57,429 nt of DNA from Fictibacillus phosphorivorans (GCF_007673525.1 NZ_VDZU01000005.1:1-57429); one strand, 5' to 3'; counted from the stretch's first letter, positions 16,047 through 24,366 are shown. Made by a program: numbers and translations. The notes: generated by a model from the letters alone, not told the origin.

Positions 16047-16913
16047 ATGAAACTAGAGATTGGATCAATTGTAAGCAGAAACTCTTACAAGCGAGATTTA
16101 CTATTTCGGGTTGTAGGATTCAGTGAGGATCGGACCATTGCAGAACTCGCTGGCGAAGAGCTTAGACTCTGGGCAGATGCACCTGTCGATGACTTATTTG
16201 TCGTTGATGATAAGCATATGTCTGAACATAGGCAAGTGGAAAAAGAAAAAGAAGAGTCTTCATTAAAATTATTCAGACAGGACTATTATTTATTAAGGCA
16301 AAAGCGAGAGTATTTATCGACGAACGGATATCAATATGATCAATCCTACTTTGAGCTTCCTGGCAGAGTGCTTCATATTGACGGAGACCCATTATACTTA
16401 AATAAATGCTTGGAACTTTATAAGAAGCTAGGAGTGCCTGTGTATGGTATTCATATGAAGGAATCAGAAATGCCTGAGAAAGTTCCAGCGCTTGTGGACG
16501 AGGTAAGACCTGATATTCTTGTTATAACGGGTCACGATGCTTATATGAAGTCAAAAGGCGATGTGACAGATGTGAATGCGTATCGTCATACAAAATATTT
16601 CGTTAGAACCGTTCGCGAAGTTAGAAGGAAATATACACATCTCGATCATTTAATGATTTTTGCAGGTGCCTGTCAGTCCCATTTTGAATCTTTAATAAAA
16701 GTAGGCTCTAATTTTGCCAGCTCACCTGCTCGTATAAATATCCATGCGCTCGATCCAGTCTATATTGTCTCAAAGATCAGTTTGACGTCTTTTATGGACC
16801 GCGTAAACGTCATGGACGTCCTCCGCAACACCTTAACAGGTAAAGAAGGATTAGGCGGTGTTGAGACAAAGGGATTCCTAAGAACAGGAATGCCGATTAA
16901 ATCAAAACCATAA
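16047..16913 (+). CDS. yabG: Sporulation-specific protease YabG
   Basis: A 288-residue peptidase family U57/YabG protein that processes spore coat proteins. The conserved core includes GRVLHIDGD, PDILVITGHDAY, NAYRHTKYFV and FAGACQSHFESLI, followed by NFASSPARINIHALDP. The start at ATG 16047 (MKLEIGSIVSR) follows GGGGGAG and aligns with the B. subtilis protein; an upstream ATG at 16014 adds 11 unrelated residues. In B. subtilis it is a sigma-K gene; no unambiguous sigma-K promoter was found here. Confidence 0.92.
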   Translation: MKLEIGSIVSRNSYKRDLLFRVVGFSEDRTIAELAGEELRLWADAPVDDLFVVDDKHMSEHRQVEKEKEESSLKLFRQDYYLLRQKREYLSTNGYQYDQSYFELPGRVLHIDGDPLYLNKCLELYKKLGVPVYGIHMKESEMPEKVPALVDEVRPDILVITGHDAYMKSKGDVTDVNAYRHTKYFVRTVREVRRKYTHLDHLMIFAGACQSHFESLIKVGSNFASSPARINIHALDPVYIVSKISLTSFMDRVNVMDVLRNTLTGKEGLGGVETKGFLRTGMPIKSKP

Positions 16914-16920
16914 CGCAAAA

Positions 16921-16948
16921 AAACTCCGGATTTCTCCGGGGTTTTTTT
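16921..16948 (+). terminator. yabG terminator
   Basis: AAACTCCGG (16921-16929) pairs with CCGGGGTTT (16936-16944), followed by T's. Confidence 0.85.
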
Positions 16949-17135
16949 ACGTTAGGATCTCATCTGAAAACTCCTATAGTTAACGCGTTTTTTGTCGTAC
17001 CAAAAAAAGATAAATGAAAGAAATTTATATCAAAAGTGCCCGAATTAAACAATTATTTGTAAGAAATATTCATTTTATACATAATGTACAGGAAATTTGG
17101 CATACTAAAAAAAGCAAAAAAAGGATATTTGGTCA
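16949..17135. other. AT-rich interval upstream of the veg promoters
   Basis: No ORF or hairpin of note. The stretch is strongly A/T-rich, with A-tracts around 17005-17010 and 17107-17121, and could act as an UP-like or curved region for the veg promoters. That role is inferred. Confidence 0.4.
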
Positions 17136-17165
17136 TTGACATGAAAATGCTTTGCTTGCTATAAT
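17136..17165 (+). promoter_or_regulatory. veg promoter 1 (sigma-A)
   Basis: TTGACA (17136-17141), 18-bp spacer, TATAAT (17160-17165); both hexamers are perfect. Confidence 0.85.
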
Positions 17166-17177
17166 GAAAATTTTAAT

Positions 17178-17207
17178 TTGACAAAAAAACACGATTTGTG
17201 TTATAAT
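17178..17207 (+). promoter_or_regulatory. veg promoter 2 (sigma-A)
   Basis: TTGACA (17178-17183), 18-bp spacer, TATAAT (17202-17207); both hexamers are perfect. It lies 42 bp after promoter 1. Confidence 0.88.
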
Positions 17208-17232
17208 TTGTCTAAGTGAGGTGGAGCCTAAA

Positions 17233-17493
17233 ATGGGTAAAACAATAGTGGACATTAGACGCTCTTTAGAGTCCAACGTGGGTAGAAGACTTTCTTTACG
17301 TGCGAACGGCGGTCGACGTAAAACGATCGAACGACTTGGAACACTGGAAGAAACATACCCGGCAGTTTTTATTATCAAATTAGATCAGGACACCAACGCT
17401 TTTGAACGTGTTTCTTATAGTTACGCGGATGTACTCACAGAAACAGTAGAACTTACATTCTTAGAAGATACACAAGCAGCAATCGGGCAGTAA
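17233..17493 (+). CDS. veg: Veg protein
   Basis: An 86-residue protein matching B. subtilis Veg (SLRANGGRRKTIERLGTLEETYP and SYSYADVLTETVELTF are hallmark segments). Veg is abundant in vegetative cells and is reported to stimulate biofilm genes by acting on SinR; the biochemical activity is not visible from sequence. I start at ATG 17233 (MGKTIVDIRRSL), with GAGGTGGAG before it; a GTG at 17221 overlaps that site. Two perfect tandem sigma-A promoters imply very strong expression. Confidence 0.93.
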   Translation: MGKTIVDIRRSLESNVGRRLSLRANGGRRKTIERLGTLEETYPAVFIIKLDQDTNAFERVSYSYADVLTETVELTFLEDTQAAIGQ

Positions 17494-17573
17494 GAGTCTT
17501 TACTGCTATTTTTTTTACTTGCTGGTTGTGATCGGCATAATAAATACATATAATCAGCACCATCACGTAAGAT

Positions 17574-17622
17574 AAAACCCCTTTTGGAGATACTATGATG
17601 TATCGCATATGAAAGGGGTTTT
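17574..17622 (+). promoter_or_regulatory. Hairpin enclosing the sspF ribosome-binding site
   Basis: AAAACCCCTTT (17574-17584) is perfectly complementary to AAAGGGGTTTT (17612-17622). The inner pair GATAC/GTATC (17589-17593, 17600-17604) extends the structure. The right arm contains the AAAGGGG ribosome-binding site of sspF, 7 nt before its ATG. It could hide the site or serve as a weak terminator for veg. Confidence 0.7.
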
Positions 17623-17625
17623 CTT

Positions 17626-17808
17626 ATGGGACGAAGAAAAAATGGCATGATGTCTGAAGGGTTAAAAACAGAGATCGCAAAAGAACTTGGCTTTTATGAT
17701 ACGGTTCAGCGTGAGGGCTGGGGTGGAATTCGCTCTAAAGACGCAGGAAATATGGTAAAACGGGCTCTAGAGATCGCTGAACAACGCTTTAACAGCGAAA
17801 ACAGATAA
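17626..17808 (+). CDS. sspF: Small acid-soluble spore protein SspF
   Basis: A 60-residue alpha/beta-type SASP relative. GFYDTVQREGWGGIRSKDAGNMVKRALEIAEQ matches the DNA-binding core of SspF. SASPs coat spore DNA and protect it from damage. The ATG is at 17626, and its ribosome-binding site is AAAGGGG, enclosed in a hairpin. The position between veg and ispE is the same as in B. subtilis. In B. subtilis the gene is transcribed by forespore sigma-G; I could not place a convincing sigma-G promoter. Confidence 0.92.
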   Translation: MGRRKNGMMSEGLKTEIAKELGFYDTVQREGWGGIRSKDAGNMVKRALEIAEQRFNSENR

Positions 17809-17948
17809 ATATGCGGTAGTTCTAGCCGGAGGCCAATCGCGTCTCCGGTTTTCCTCTACAGGGAAGGTTTGATTTTTTCTATATTTCACGCCACATACTG
17901 TGTTACTATTAAAAATATCAAAATTGTGCAAGATGGTAGGCAGGGATA

Positions 17949-18815
17949 ATGATGACAATTAATAAAGTATCCATTAAAGCTCCAGCAAAAATTAATCTGT
18001 CTCTCGATGCGTTGCGTAAAAGAGAAGACGGATTTCATGAAGTGGCTATGGTAATGACAACGGTAGATCTGGCTGATCGGATCGAACTAACTTTATTAGA
18101 GGCAGACGAAATTAAAATTGAAAGTTCCGGTGGCTTTGTTCCACTTGATGAACGAAATCTAGCCTTTCAGGCAGCATTGCTTTTAAAGAAAACATTTAAC
18201 ATTACAAAAGGTGTTTATATACATATATCTAAGCACATCCCTGTTGCAGCAGGACTAGCGGGTGGAAGCAGTGATGCGGCAGCTACATTAAAAGGACTTA
18301 ATAAACTCTGGGGACTTGGCCTGTCATTGGATGAATTGGCTGAGCTGGGTGCAAAGATCGGTTCAGACGTTTCTTTTTGCGTGTATGGAGGAACGGCTTT
18401 AGCGACGGGTAGAGGTGAAAAAATCCATCATATCTCGTCGCCGCCTCCTTGTTGGGTCCTCTTAGCTAAGCCGCCGATCGGAGTCTCTACAGGTGAAGTG
18501 TATCGAAACTTAAGGCTTCAAGGCATAAAGCATCCTGATGTAGAAGGGATGGTCAAAGCGATCGAAGAAAAAGATTACGATAAGATCTGCAGCCTTCTAG
18601 GAAATGTTTTAGAATCGGTTACCCTCAAGATGTATCCGGAAGTAAAACACATTAAAGAGCAGATGATGCGCCTTGGAGCGGACGCTGTGCTTATGAGTGG
18701 AAGTGGACCAACTGTTTTCGGTCTGTTTCAGCACGAATCCCGACTTCAAAGAGTGTATAACGGTTTAAGAGGCTTTTGTCATGAAGTTTATGCTGTGCGT
18801 TTATTAGGGGAATGA
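17949..18815 (+). CDS. ispE: 4-diphosphocytidyl-2-C-methyl-D-erythritol kinase
   Basis: GHMP-family kinase of the non-mevalonate (MEP) isoprenoid pathway; it phosphorylates the 2-hydroxyl of CDP-ME. The 288-residue product has KAPAKINLSLDAL at the N-terminus (substrate side), the ATP loop PVAAGLAGGSSDAAA and the C-terminal MSGSGPTVFGLF. ATG at 17949 or the adjacent ATG at 17952 is the start; both fit the weak GGCAGGGA site. It is followed after 60 bp by purR, as in B. subtilis. Confidence 0.94.
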   Translation: MMTINKVSIKAPAKINLSLDALRKREDGFHEVAMVMTTVDLADRIELTLLEADEIKIESSGGFVPLDERNLAFQAALLLKKTFNITKGVYIHISKHIPVAAGLAGGSSDAAATLKGLNKLWGLGLSLDELAELGAKIGSDVSFCVYGGTALATGRGEKIHHISSPPPCWVLLAKPPIGVSTGEVYRNLRLQGIKHPDVEGMVKAIEEKDYDKICSLLGNVLESVTLKMYPEVKHIKEQMMRLGADAVLMSGSGPTVFGLFQHESRLQRVYNGLRGFCHEVYAVRLLGE

Positions 18816-18875
18816 TTGATAAAATCCGTATAAAAATGGTATATTATCTTCAAACATTCGGTTTTGGAGGATAAT

Positions 18876-19706
18876 ATGAAATTAAAAAGAAGCGGAAGAA
18901 TGGTAGATTTAACAGGTTACCTTCTTCACCATCCCCATCAACTCATCCCTTTATCTTATTTTGTAGAACGGTACGAATCGGCCAAATCATCGATAAGTGA
19001 AGACCTGGCTATTATTAAAGAACATTTTGAACAGCACGGTTTGGGCCATGTTCAAACGGTTCCAGGTGCAGCCGGCGGCGTTAAATATATTCCAGGCATA
19101 GATCAAGCAGAAGCGGAAGAAACGGTAAAAGAACTTGTTGAGCTGCTTGAAGACCCTAGCCGTATCTTGCCTGGAGGGTATTTGTACGTCACAGATATCA
19201 TCGGAAACCCAAGATTAGTGAACCAGATCGGAAGGCTGTTTGCATCTGCTTTCTCATCGCGGAAAATTGATGTAGTGATGACGATCGCAACAAAAGGTAT
19301 CCCTCTTGCATACGCAGTAGCGACACATCTAAACGTTCCTGTCGTCGTTGTACGAAGCAACAGCAGAGTAACAGAAGGGTCTACCGTAAGTATTAACTAT
19401 GTGTCGGGTTCAACTAAACGTATTCAGACGATGGCTCTCGCAAGAAGAAGTATCAAACAGGGGTCAAGGGTACTCATCATCGATGACTTTATGAAAGCGG
19501 GCGGAACGATTAAGGGAATGATCAGCTTGATCGAAGAGTTTCAAGCACACATTGAAGGTATCGGTGTCCTCGTTGAGGCTCAAGAAGTATCAGAGAGACT
19601 TGTAGATGATTATGTTTCCATTGCACGACTTGCACAAGTGAACGAAAAAGAAAATCGCATCGAAGTGGAAAAAGGCAACTACTTTCTAAACGGAGGTCAA
19701 GCATGA
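18876..19706 (+). CDS. purR: Purine operon repressor PurR
   Basis: A 276-residue repressor with an N-terminal winged helix (about 1-73; RRSGRMVDLTGYLL-type start) and a phosphoribosyltransferase-like C-terminal domain whose PRPP loop is VLIIDDFMKAGGT. PRPP lowers its DNA affinity, so purine synthesis genes are released when PRPP is high. The start at ATG 18876 has TTGGAGG 5 nt before it; a TTG frame start at 18864 lies within that site. Its stop overlaps the first codon of ridA, so the two are co-translated. Confidence 0.95.
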   Translation: MKLKRSGRMVDLTGYLLHHPHQLIPLSYFVERYESAKSSISEDLAIIKEHFEQHGLGHVQTVPGAAGGVKYIPGIDQAEAEETVKELVELLEDPSRILPGGYLYVTDIIGNPRLVNQIGRLFASAFSSRKIDVVMTIATKGIPLAYAVATHLNVPVVVVRSNSRVTEGSTVSINYVSGSTKRIQTMALARRSIKQGSRVLIIDDFMKAGGTIKGMISLIEEFQAHIEGIGVLVEAQEVSERLVDDYVSIARLAQVNEKENRIEVEKGNYFLNGGQA

Positions 19707-20080
19707 TGAAAAAAATTCATACAGAAGAAGCACCGGCAGCAATCGGCCCTTATTCTCAAGGAATCATAATAGACCAGTTGTTCTTCAGTTCAGGTCAGAT
19801 TCCTCTTACAAAAGAAGGCGTTATGATCGATGGAGATGTGAAGGAACAGACTCATCAAGTTTTTCAAAATCTGCAAGCGGTCTTAAAAGAAGCAGGATCT
19901 TCACTTGATCAAGTCGTAAAAGCAACGGTTTTTATTAGTGACATGAACGAGTTTGCTGATATTAACGAAGTGTATGCTGAATATTTCAGCGAACATAAAC
20001 CAGCACGCTCTTGTGTAGAAGTTGCAAGACTTCCAAAAGATGCAAAAGTAGAAATCGAAGTTATTGCACTTATAAAATAA
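19703..20080 (+). CDS. ridA: RidA-family enamine/imine deaminase YabJ
   Basis: A 125-residue Rid protein that hydrolyses reactive enamine/imine intermediates made by PLP enzymes. The conserved features are IGPYSQG near residue 17, FSSGQIPL, and the arginine and glutamate of PARSCVEVARLPKDAKVEIEVIA. The ATG at 19703 overlaps the purR stop and follows GGAGG; the next ATG at 19706 is possible. B. subtilis yabJ also sits in the purR operon. Confidence 0.94.
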   Translation: MMKKIHTEEAPAAIGPYSQGIIIDQLFFSSGQIPLTKEGVMIDGDVKEQTHQVFQNLQAVLKEAGSSLDQVVKATVFISDMNEFADINEVYAEYFSEHKPARSCVEVARLPKDAKVEIEVIALIK

Positions 20081-20104
20081 GTCCTTATAGGGCTTATTTT
20101 TTTT
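20076..20104 (+). terminator. purR-ridA terminator
   Basis: AATAAGTCC (20076-20084) pairs with GGGCTTATT (20090-20098), followed by T's. Confidence 0.85.
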
Positions 20105-20114
20105 GTTTTGCTCT

Positions 20115-20205
20115 GGAAATGGTAAAACAATTCGCGGGAATATCTCAAAAATTTCTAGGATTATTGATTAATTATATCGAATCATTGTCATTCATACCCA
20201 ATTTA
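20115..20205. repeat. Possible decayed 21-bp-period array (E) in the ridA-spoVG interval
   Basis: GGAATATCT (20137), GGATTATTG (20158) and GAATCATTG (20179) are spaced exactly 21 bp, with a weaker GAAATGGTA at 20116. ATACCCAATTTAGTATA begins at 20194, which resembles the right end of array B. No left GGGGTAT is seen. The remainder of the 348-bp interval, up to the sigma-H promoter at 20361, is AT-rich without other features. Confidence 0.4.
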
Positions 20206-20360
20206 GTATAAATTCACTGTCACTCTAATTAAATTCTATAGCAAATTTCTTTGTGGCTTACTTGAACGATGAACTGGTAATAAATTCGATCAAAATGAAT
20301 CTAAAATACTAGGCGGGGAGAGACGTCACAAATTTTTTAAAAATTTTTATTATTCCAAGA

Positions 20361-20386
20361 AGGATTTTGTAAAAAGCTGCAGAATT
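20361..20386 (+). promoter_or_regulatory. sigma-H promoter of spoVG
   Basis: AGGATTT (20361-20367) and GAATT (20382-20386) are spaced as in sigma-H promoters (RNAGGAWWW and RNNGAATWW). B. subtilis spoVG is the model sigma-H gene. The AT-rich upstream DNA fits known AbrB repression. Confidence 0.78.
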
Positions 20387-20428
20387 GTAGTATTACGTTC
20401 TTATTTTGGAAAAAGGTGGTGTTTGTGA

Positions 20429-20719
20429 ATGGAAGTGACTGACGTAAGACTACGCCGTGTAAATACAGAAGGTCGTATGAAAGCGATTGCCTCCATTACA
20501 ATCGATCATGAATTTGTTATTCATGATATTAGGGTAATCGATGGCAATAATGGAATGTTCGTAGCTATGCCAAGCAAACGAACACCAGATGGAGAGTTCC
20601 GTGATATCGCGCATCCAATCACGTCTAGTACACGTGAGAAGATCCAAAACGCGGTGTTAACAGAATATCACCGTATGGGAGAGATGGAGTCTGCTTTAGA
20701 AGAAGCAGGAGCTTCTTAA
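20429..20719 (+). CDS. spoVG: Septation/regulatory RNA-binding protein SpoVG
   Basis: A 96-residue SpoVG protein: MEVTDVRLRRVNTEGRMKAIASIT, IDGNNGMFVAMPSKR and DIAHPI are conserved throughout the family. SpoVG binds nucleic acids and affects septation and cortex formation. The ATG at 20429 follows AAAGGTGG. The gene is served by a sigma-H promoter and its own terminator, and precedes glmU as in B. subtilis. Confidence 0.96.
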   Translation: MEVTDVRLRRVNTEGRMKAIASITIDHEFVIHDIRVIDGNNGMFVAMPSKRTPDGEFRDIAHPITSSTREKIQNAVLTEYHRMGEMESALEEAGAS

Positions 20720-20737
20720 TATCTCAATAAGAATTTA

Positions 20738-20769
20738 GAGCCTAGTCAGAATGATTGGGTTCTTTTTAT
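20738..20769 (+). terminator. spoVG terminator
   Basis: GAGCCTAGTCA (20738-20748) pairs with TGATTGGGTTC (20752-20762), including three wobble pairs, followed by T's. Confidence 0.82.
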
Positions 20770-20967
20770 TTGCTCTTTTTTCCTCATAAGAGAGAACCTT
20801 CCTATATATACCCCTTACATATTAAAAAATCACCTCATTTTTCAATAAAATTTATCAAACCATTGACAATCCCGCGTCACTTCTTGAAATGACTACGTGT
20901 TTAAGATATATTCGTAATGGTATGTTAAGAAATATTTAAGATTTAGGAAAATGGATGGAGGTTCACA

Positions 20968-22347
20968 ATGACAAATCGCTATGCGGTCATTCTTGCTGCG
21001 GGTCAAGGAACAAGGATGAAATCCAAGTTATATAAAGTGTTGCATCCTGTTTGTGGGAAACCGATGGTTCAACATGTGGTTGATCAGATCAATTCTCTTC
21101 AAATGAAACAGTTGGTGGCTGTTGTCGGCCATGGTGCTGAAAAAGTTCAAGATCAATTGGGCTCTGACGTTCAGTACGTGCTTCAAGAAGAGCAGCTTGG
21201 TACAGCACATGCTGTTATGCAAGCTGAAAACGCCCTAGCAAATAAAGAAGGAATCACACTTGTTGTTTGTGGTGATACACCTCTTATTACATCGGAAACA
21301 ATGGAAAAACTCATTGCAGAACATGAGTCTCTCGGTGCAAAAGCAACAATCCTTACAGCTAAAGCTGAGGATCCTACTGGATACGGACGTATTATCCGTA
21401 ACAGTGAAGGAACGGTTGAGCGCAATGTAGAACACAAAGATGCGTCTGAAGAAGAGCGTAAAGTAACTGAGATCAATACTGGGACTTACTGCTTTGATAA
21501 TAAGGCGTTGTTTGATGCGCTTAAGCAAGTTAACAATGAAAACGTACAAGGCGAATACTATTTGCCTGATGTTATAGAGATCTTAAAAAATGCTGGCGAA
21601 GTAGTAGCTGCTTATCAAACACCTGATTTTAATGAAACATTAGGAGTAAATGACCGAGTGGCATTATCGCAAGCTGAACGTTATATGAAGAAACGAATCA
21701 ACGAACGCCATATGAGAAATGGTGTTACCTTGATCGATCCTGATCAAACCTATATTTCAGATGATGCAGAAATCGGAAGCGATACGGTCATCTATCCTGG
21801 GACAGTAATCTTAGGGCAAACGAAAATAGGAGAAGAAAACATTATCGGTCCTCAATCTGAGATCAAAGATAGTGTTATTGGAAATGGAAACACGATTCGT
21901 CAATCTGTTATTCACGACAGTGAAGTTGGAGATCTGACGGCAATCGGTCCATTTGCTCACATCCGTCCGAAGTCCGTTCTTGAGAACAAAGTAAAGATCG
22001 GAAACTTTGTAGAAATAAAAAAATCTGTGATGAGTTCAGGAAGTAAAGCGTCTCATCTTAGCTATATTGGTGATGCTGAGATCGGAAAAGATGTTAACCT
22101 AGGCTGCGGATCTATCACAGTGAATTACGATGGTAAGAACAAGTTTTTAACAAAGGTTGAAGATGGGGCGTTTATTGGCTGTAACTCTAACTTGGTTGCT
22201 CCAGTTACCGTTGGCAAGAATGCTTATGTTGCAGCTGGCTCAACAATAACAGATGATGTTCCTGCTGATTCATTATCTATCGCGAGATCGCGTCAAACTG
22301 TTAAAGAAAACTATGTTCAAAAGCTAAACGAAAAACAAAACCAATAA
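20968..22347 (+). CDS. glmU: Bifunctional GlcNAc-1-P uridyltransferase / GlcN-1-P acetyltransferase
   Basis: Makes UDP-GlcNAc for peptidoglycan and teichoic acids. The 459-residue product has the N-terminal nucleotidyltransferase domain (LAAGQGTRMKSKLYKVLHPVCGKPM; GTAHAVMQAE) and a C-terminal left-handed beta-helix of hexapeptide repeats (about 250-440) with the acetyl-CoA side residues SHLSYIGDAEIG. ATG at 20968 follows TGGAGG. It is followed 30 bp on by prs; B. subtilis name gcaD. A TTGACA at 20863 lacks a clear -10, so the promoter is not fixed. Confidence 0.97.
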   Translation: MTNRYAVILAAGQGTRMKSKLYKVLHPVCGKPMVQHVVDQINSLQMKQLVAVVGHGAEKVQDQLGSDVQYVLQEEQLGTAHAVMQAENALANKEGITLVVCGDTPLITSETMEKLIAEHESLGAKATILTAKAEDPTGYGRIIRNSEGTVERNVEHKDASEEERKVTEINTGTYCFDNKALFDALKQVNNENVQGEYYLPDVIEILKNAGEVVAAYQTPDFNETLGVNDRVALSQAERYMKKRINERHMRNGVTLIDPDQTYISDDAEIGSDTVIYPGTVILGQTKIGEENIIGPQSEIKDSVIGNGNTIRQSVIHDSEVGDLTAIGPFAHIRPKSVLENKVKIGNFVEIKKSVMSSGSKASHLSYIGDAEIGKDVNLGCGSITVNYDGKNKFLTKVEDGAFIGCNSNLVAPVTVGKNAYVAAGSTITDDVPADSLSIARSRQTVKENYVQKLNEKQNQ

Positions 22348-22377
22348 TTTTAAGAGTGGGGAAGGATGGAGCCATCA

Positions 22378-23328
22378 ATGAGTACGTATGTAGATCCTAC
22401 ATTGAAAGTTTTCACGTTAAATTCTAACAAGGAATTATCAAAGGAGATTGCTCAGCACATTGGAATTGAGCTTGGAGAAAGTTCAGTTACAAAGTTTAGT
22501 GACGGGGAAATTCAGATTAATATTGAAGAAAGTATTCGTGGCTGTGAAGTTTACGTTATTCAATCTACAAGTGATCCCGTTAACCAACACTTAATGGAAC
22601 TTTTAATCATGATTGATGCATTAAAGCGTGCTTCTGCAAAAACGATTAACGTAGTAATGCCTTACTATGGCTATGCACGTCAAGACCGTAAAGCACGTGC
22701 ACGTGAGCCGATCACAGCTAAACTTGTAGCTAACCTGCTTGAAACTGCTGGTGCAACTCGTGTTATTGCGATCGATCTTCATGCGACTCAAATTCAAGGC
22801 TTCTTCGACATCCCAGTTGACCAATTACTTGGTGTGCCGATCTTAGCAAATTATTTTGCAAACAAAGAATTAGATGATATCGTAATCGTATCGCCAGATC
22901 ATGGTGGAGTTACGAGAGCAAGAAAGATGGCTGATCGCTTAAAAGCACCAATCGCTATCATTGATAAGCGACGCCCTCGCCCGAACGTATCTGAAGTTAT
23001 GAACATCGTTGGTAACATTGAAGGAAAAACAGCGATCTTAATCGATGATATTATTGATACGGCTGGAACGATTACTCTAGCAGCTAATGCACTTGTAGAA
23101 AACGGCGCGAAAGAAGTTTATGCATGCTGTACGCACCCTGTTCTATCAGGCCCTGCGATGGATCGTATCCAGAACTCTTCTATTAAAGAGCTAGTAGTTA
23201 CAAACACGATCGTTCTTCCTGAAGAGAAGAAGATTGATAAAGTAACACAGCTTTCTGTAGCTCCTTTATTAGGAGAAGCAATCATTCGCGTTCACGAGCA
23301 ACTATCTGTATCTAAATTGTTTGATTAA
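22378..23328 (+). CDS. prs: Ribose-phosphate pyrophosphokinase
   Basis: Makes PRPP from ribose-5-phosphate and ATP, the precursor for nucleotides, His and Trp and the effector of PurR and Hpt-linked salvage. The 316-residue product has the FSDGEIQI and RQDRKARAREPI motifs, the catalytic flexible loop, and the PRPP-binding ILIDDIIDTAGT. I start at ATG 22378 (MSTYVDPTLKVF) since GGAG lies 6 nt before it and the protein then matches the family length. An ATG at 22366 directly abuts its GGGGAAGG. Confidence 0.96.
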   Translation: MSTYVDPTLKVFTLNSNKELSKEIAQHIGIELGESSVTKFSDGEIQINIEESIRGCEVYVIQSTSDPVNQHLMELLIMIDALKRASAKTINVVMPYYGYARQDRKARAREPITAKLVANLLETAGATRVIAIDLHATQIQGFFDIPVDQLLGVPILANYFANKELDDIVIVSPDHGGVTRARKMADRLKAPIAIIDKRRPRPNVSEVMNIVGNIEGKTAILIDDIIDTAGTITLAANALVENGAKEVYACCTHPVLSGPAMDRIQNSSIKELVVTNTIVLPEEKKIDKVTQLSVAPLLGEAIIRVHEQLSVSKLFD

Positions 23329-23391
23329 GATTATAAAGCTCTTCTATAGAGATTTTTGCATTTGAGATTTTTTTACTCTCATCTTTGGAAA

Positions 23392-23526
23392 GTTGATTGA
23401 AGTGGAAGGTGCGAGACTCCTGGGGGATCAGCGGGACAGGTGAGACTCTTAACAGCGCAAAGCGCTAAGAGGCTCACCGCACGCCCCCCGGAAAGCGAGC
23501 ACCTGAAACGGAAATCAACTACTTTC
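23392..23526 (+). repeat. GC-rich dyad repeat element, copy R2 (+)
   Basis: Same family as R1: GTTGATTGAAG...GGTGCGAGACTCC...GGTGAGAC...GGCTCACCGC...ACCTGAAACGGAAATCAAC. Its centre is a tight hairpin formed by AGCGC and GCGCT. It occupies the prs-ctc gap upstream of the sigma-B promoter. Confidence 0.87.
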
Positions 23527-23596
23527 AAGAGCAACAAGGAAAACACTGATTAACTTTCGCTTAAGAAGTGCTTGCTAAATCGATTTCTAACTTCAC

Positions 23597-23622
23597 GTTT
23601 TAAAATCTTTCAGTTCGGGTAA
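23597..23622 (+). promoter_or_regulatory. sigma-B promoter of ctc
   Basis: GTTTTA (23597-23602), 14-bp spacer, GGGTAA (23617-23622). This is close to the general-stress consensus GTTTAA-N12/14-GGGTAT and is placed as in B. subtilis ctc. Confidence 0.78.
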
Positions 23623-23662
23623 TGCTTTAAAGAGACTCGAAATAGGAAAGGTGGATCTCATT

Positions 23663-24316
23663 ATGGCAACGAATCTAACAGTCGAAAAAAGAAATACAGA
23701 CAAACGTTCGATTTTAACGGAATTAAGAAGTAAAGGACATTTCCCGGCAAACCTTTATGGTTATGGGACTAAAGCTGTAGCTTTATCCGTTGATGAGCCT
23801 GAATTTATTAAAGCTTACAGAGAAGTAGGCAAGAATGGCGTACTCAAATTAAAAGTAGATGGAAAAGATTATTCTGTCATGGTACAGGATATGCAAGTTC
23901 ATCCTTTGAAAAATTCTGTTACGCACGTAGATTTTCTAGCAATTGACTTAAATAAAGAAACAGAAGCAGAGGTACCTGTTGTCCTAACTGGTGAATCTGT
24001 TGGAGTTAAAGAAGGCGGAGTATTGCAACGTGTACTTGCAACAGTAAACGTTAAAGCATTACCTGCGGACTTCCCAGAACAATTAGAAGCTTCTGTTGAA
24101 GAATTAAATATAGGGGATTCCTTATCAGTTAAGGACTTGCCAACAGGTAAAAAATACGAAATTCTTCACGAGGAAGACGAAGTAATTGCGAGTGTAACAC
24201 CTCCAAAACTTCAAGATGAAGAAACGGACGAAGAAACAGAAGAAGCGGATGCAGAAGGAGATGCTCCAGAATCCTCTGAATCTGTTGCTGATGACAGTCA
24301 GGAAGAAGAAAAGTAA
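23663..24316 (+). CDS. ctc: General stress protein Ctc (bL25 family, long form)
   Basis: A 217-residue bL25/TL5-type protein that binds 5S rRNA in the 50S subunit, especially under stress. The N-terminal L25 domain covers about 1-90 and the C-terminal beta domain about 95-180, followed by a very acidic Asp/Glu-rich tail (about 183-217). I start at ATG 23663 with AAAGGTGG before it; a GTG at 23651 is part of that site. A sigma-B-type promoter lies upstream. Confidence 0.94.
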   Translation: MATNLTVEKRNTDKRSILTELRSKGHFPANLYGYGTKAVALSVDEPEFIKAYREVGKNGVLKLKVDGKDYSVMVQDMQVHPLKNSVTHVDFLAIDLNKETEAEVPVVLTGESVGVKEGGVLQRVLATVNVKALPADFPEQLEASVEELNIGDSLSVKDLPTGKKYEILHEEDEVIASVTPPKLQDEETDEETEEADAEGDAPESSESVADDSQEEEK

Positions 24317-24342
24317 GACGAATAGAATGAATGAATATAAAA

Positions 24343-24366
24343 ACGCAGCGACCGCTGCGTTTTTAT
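24343..24366 (+). terminator. ctc terminator
   Basis: ACGCAGC and GCTGCGT arms (24343-24360) around a 4-nt loop, followed by T's. Confidence 0.9.
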
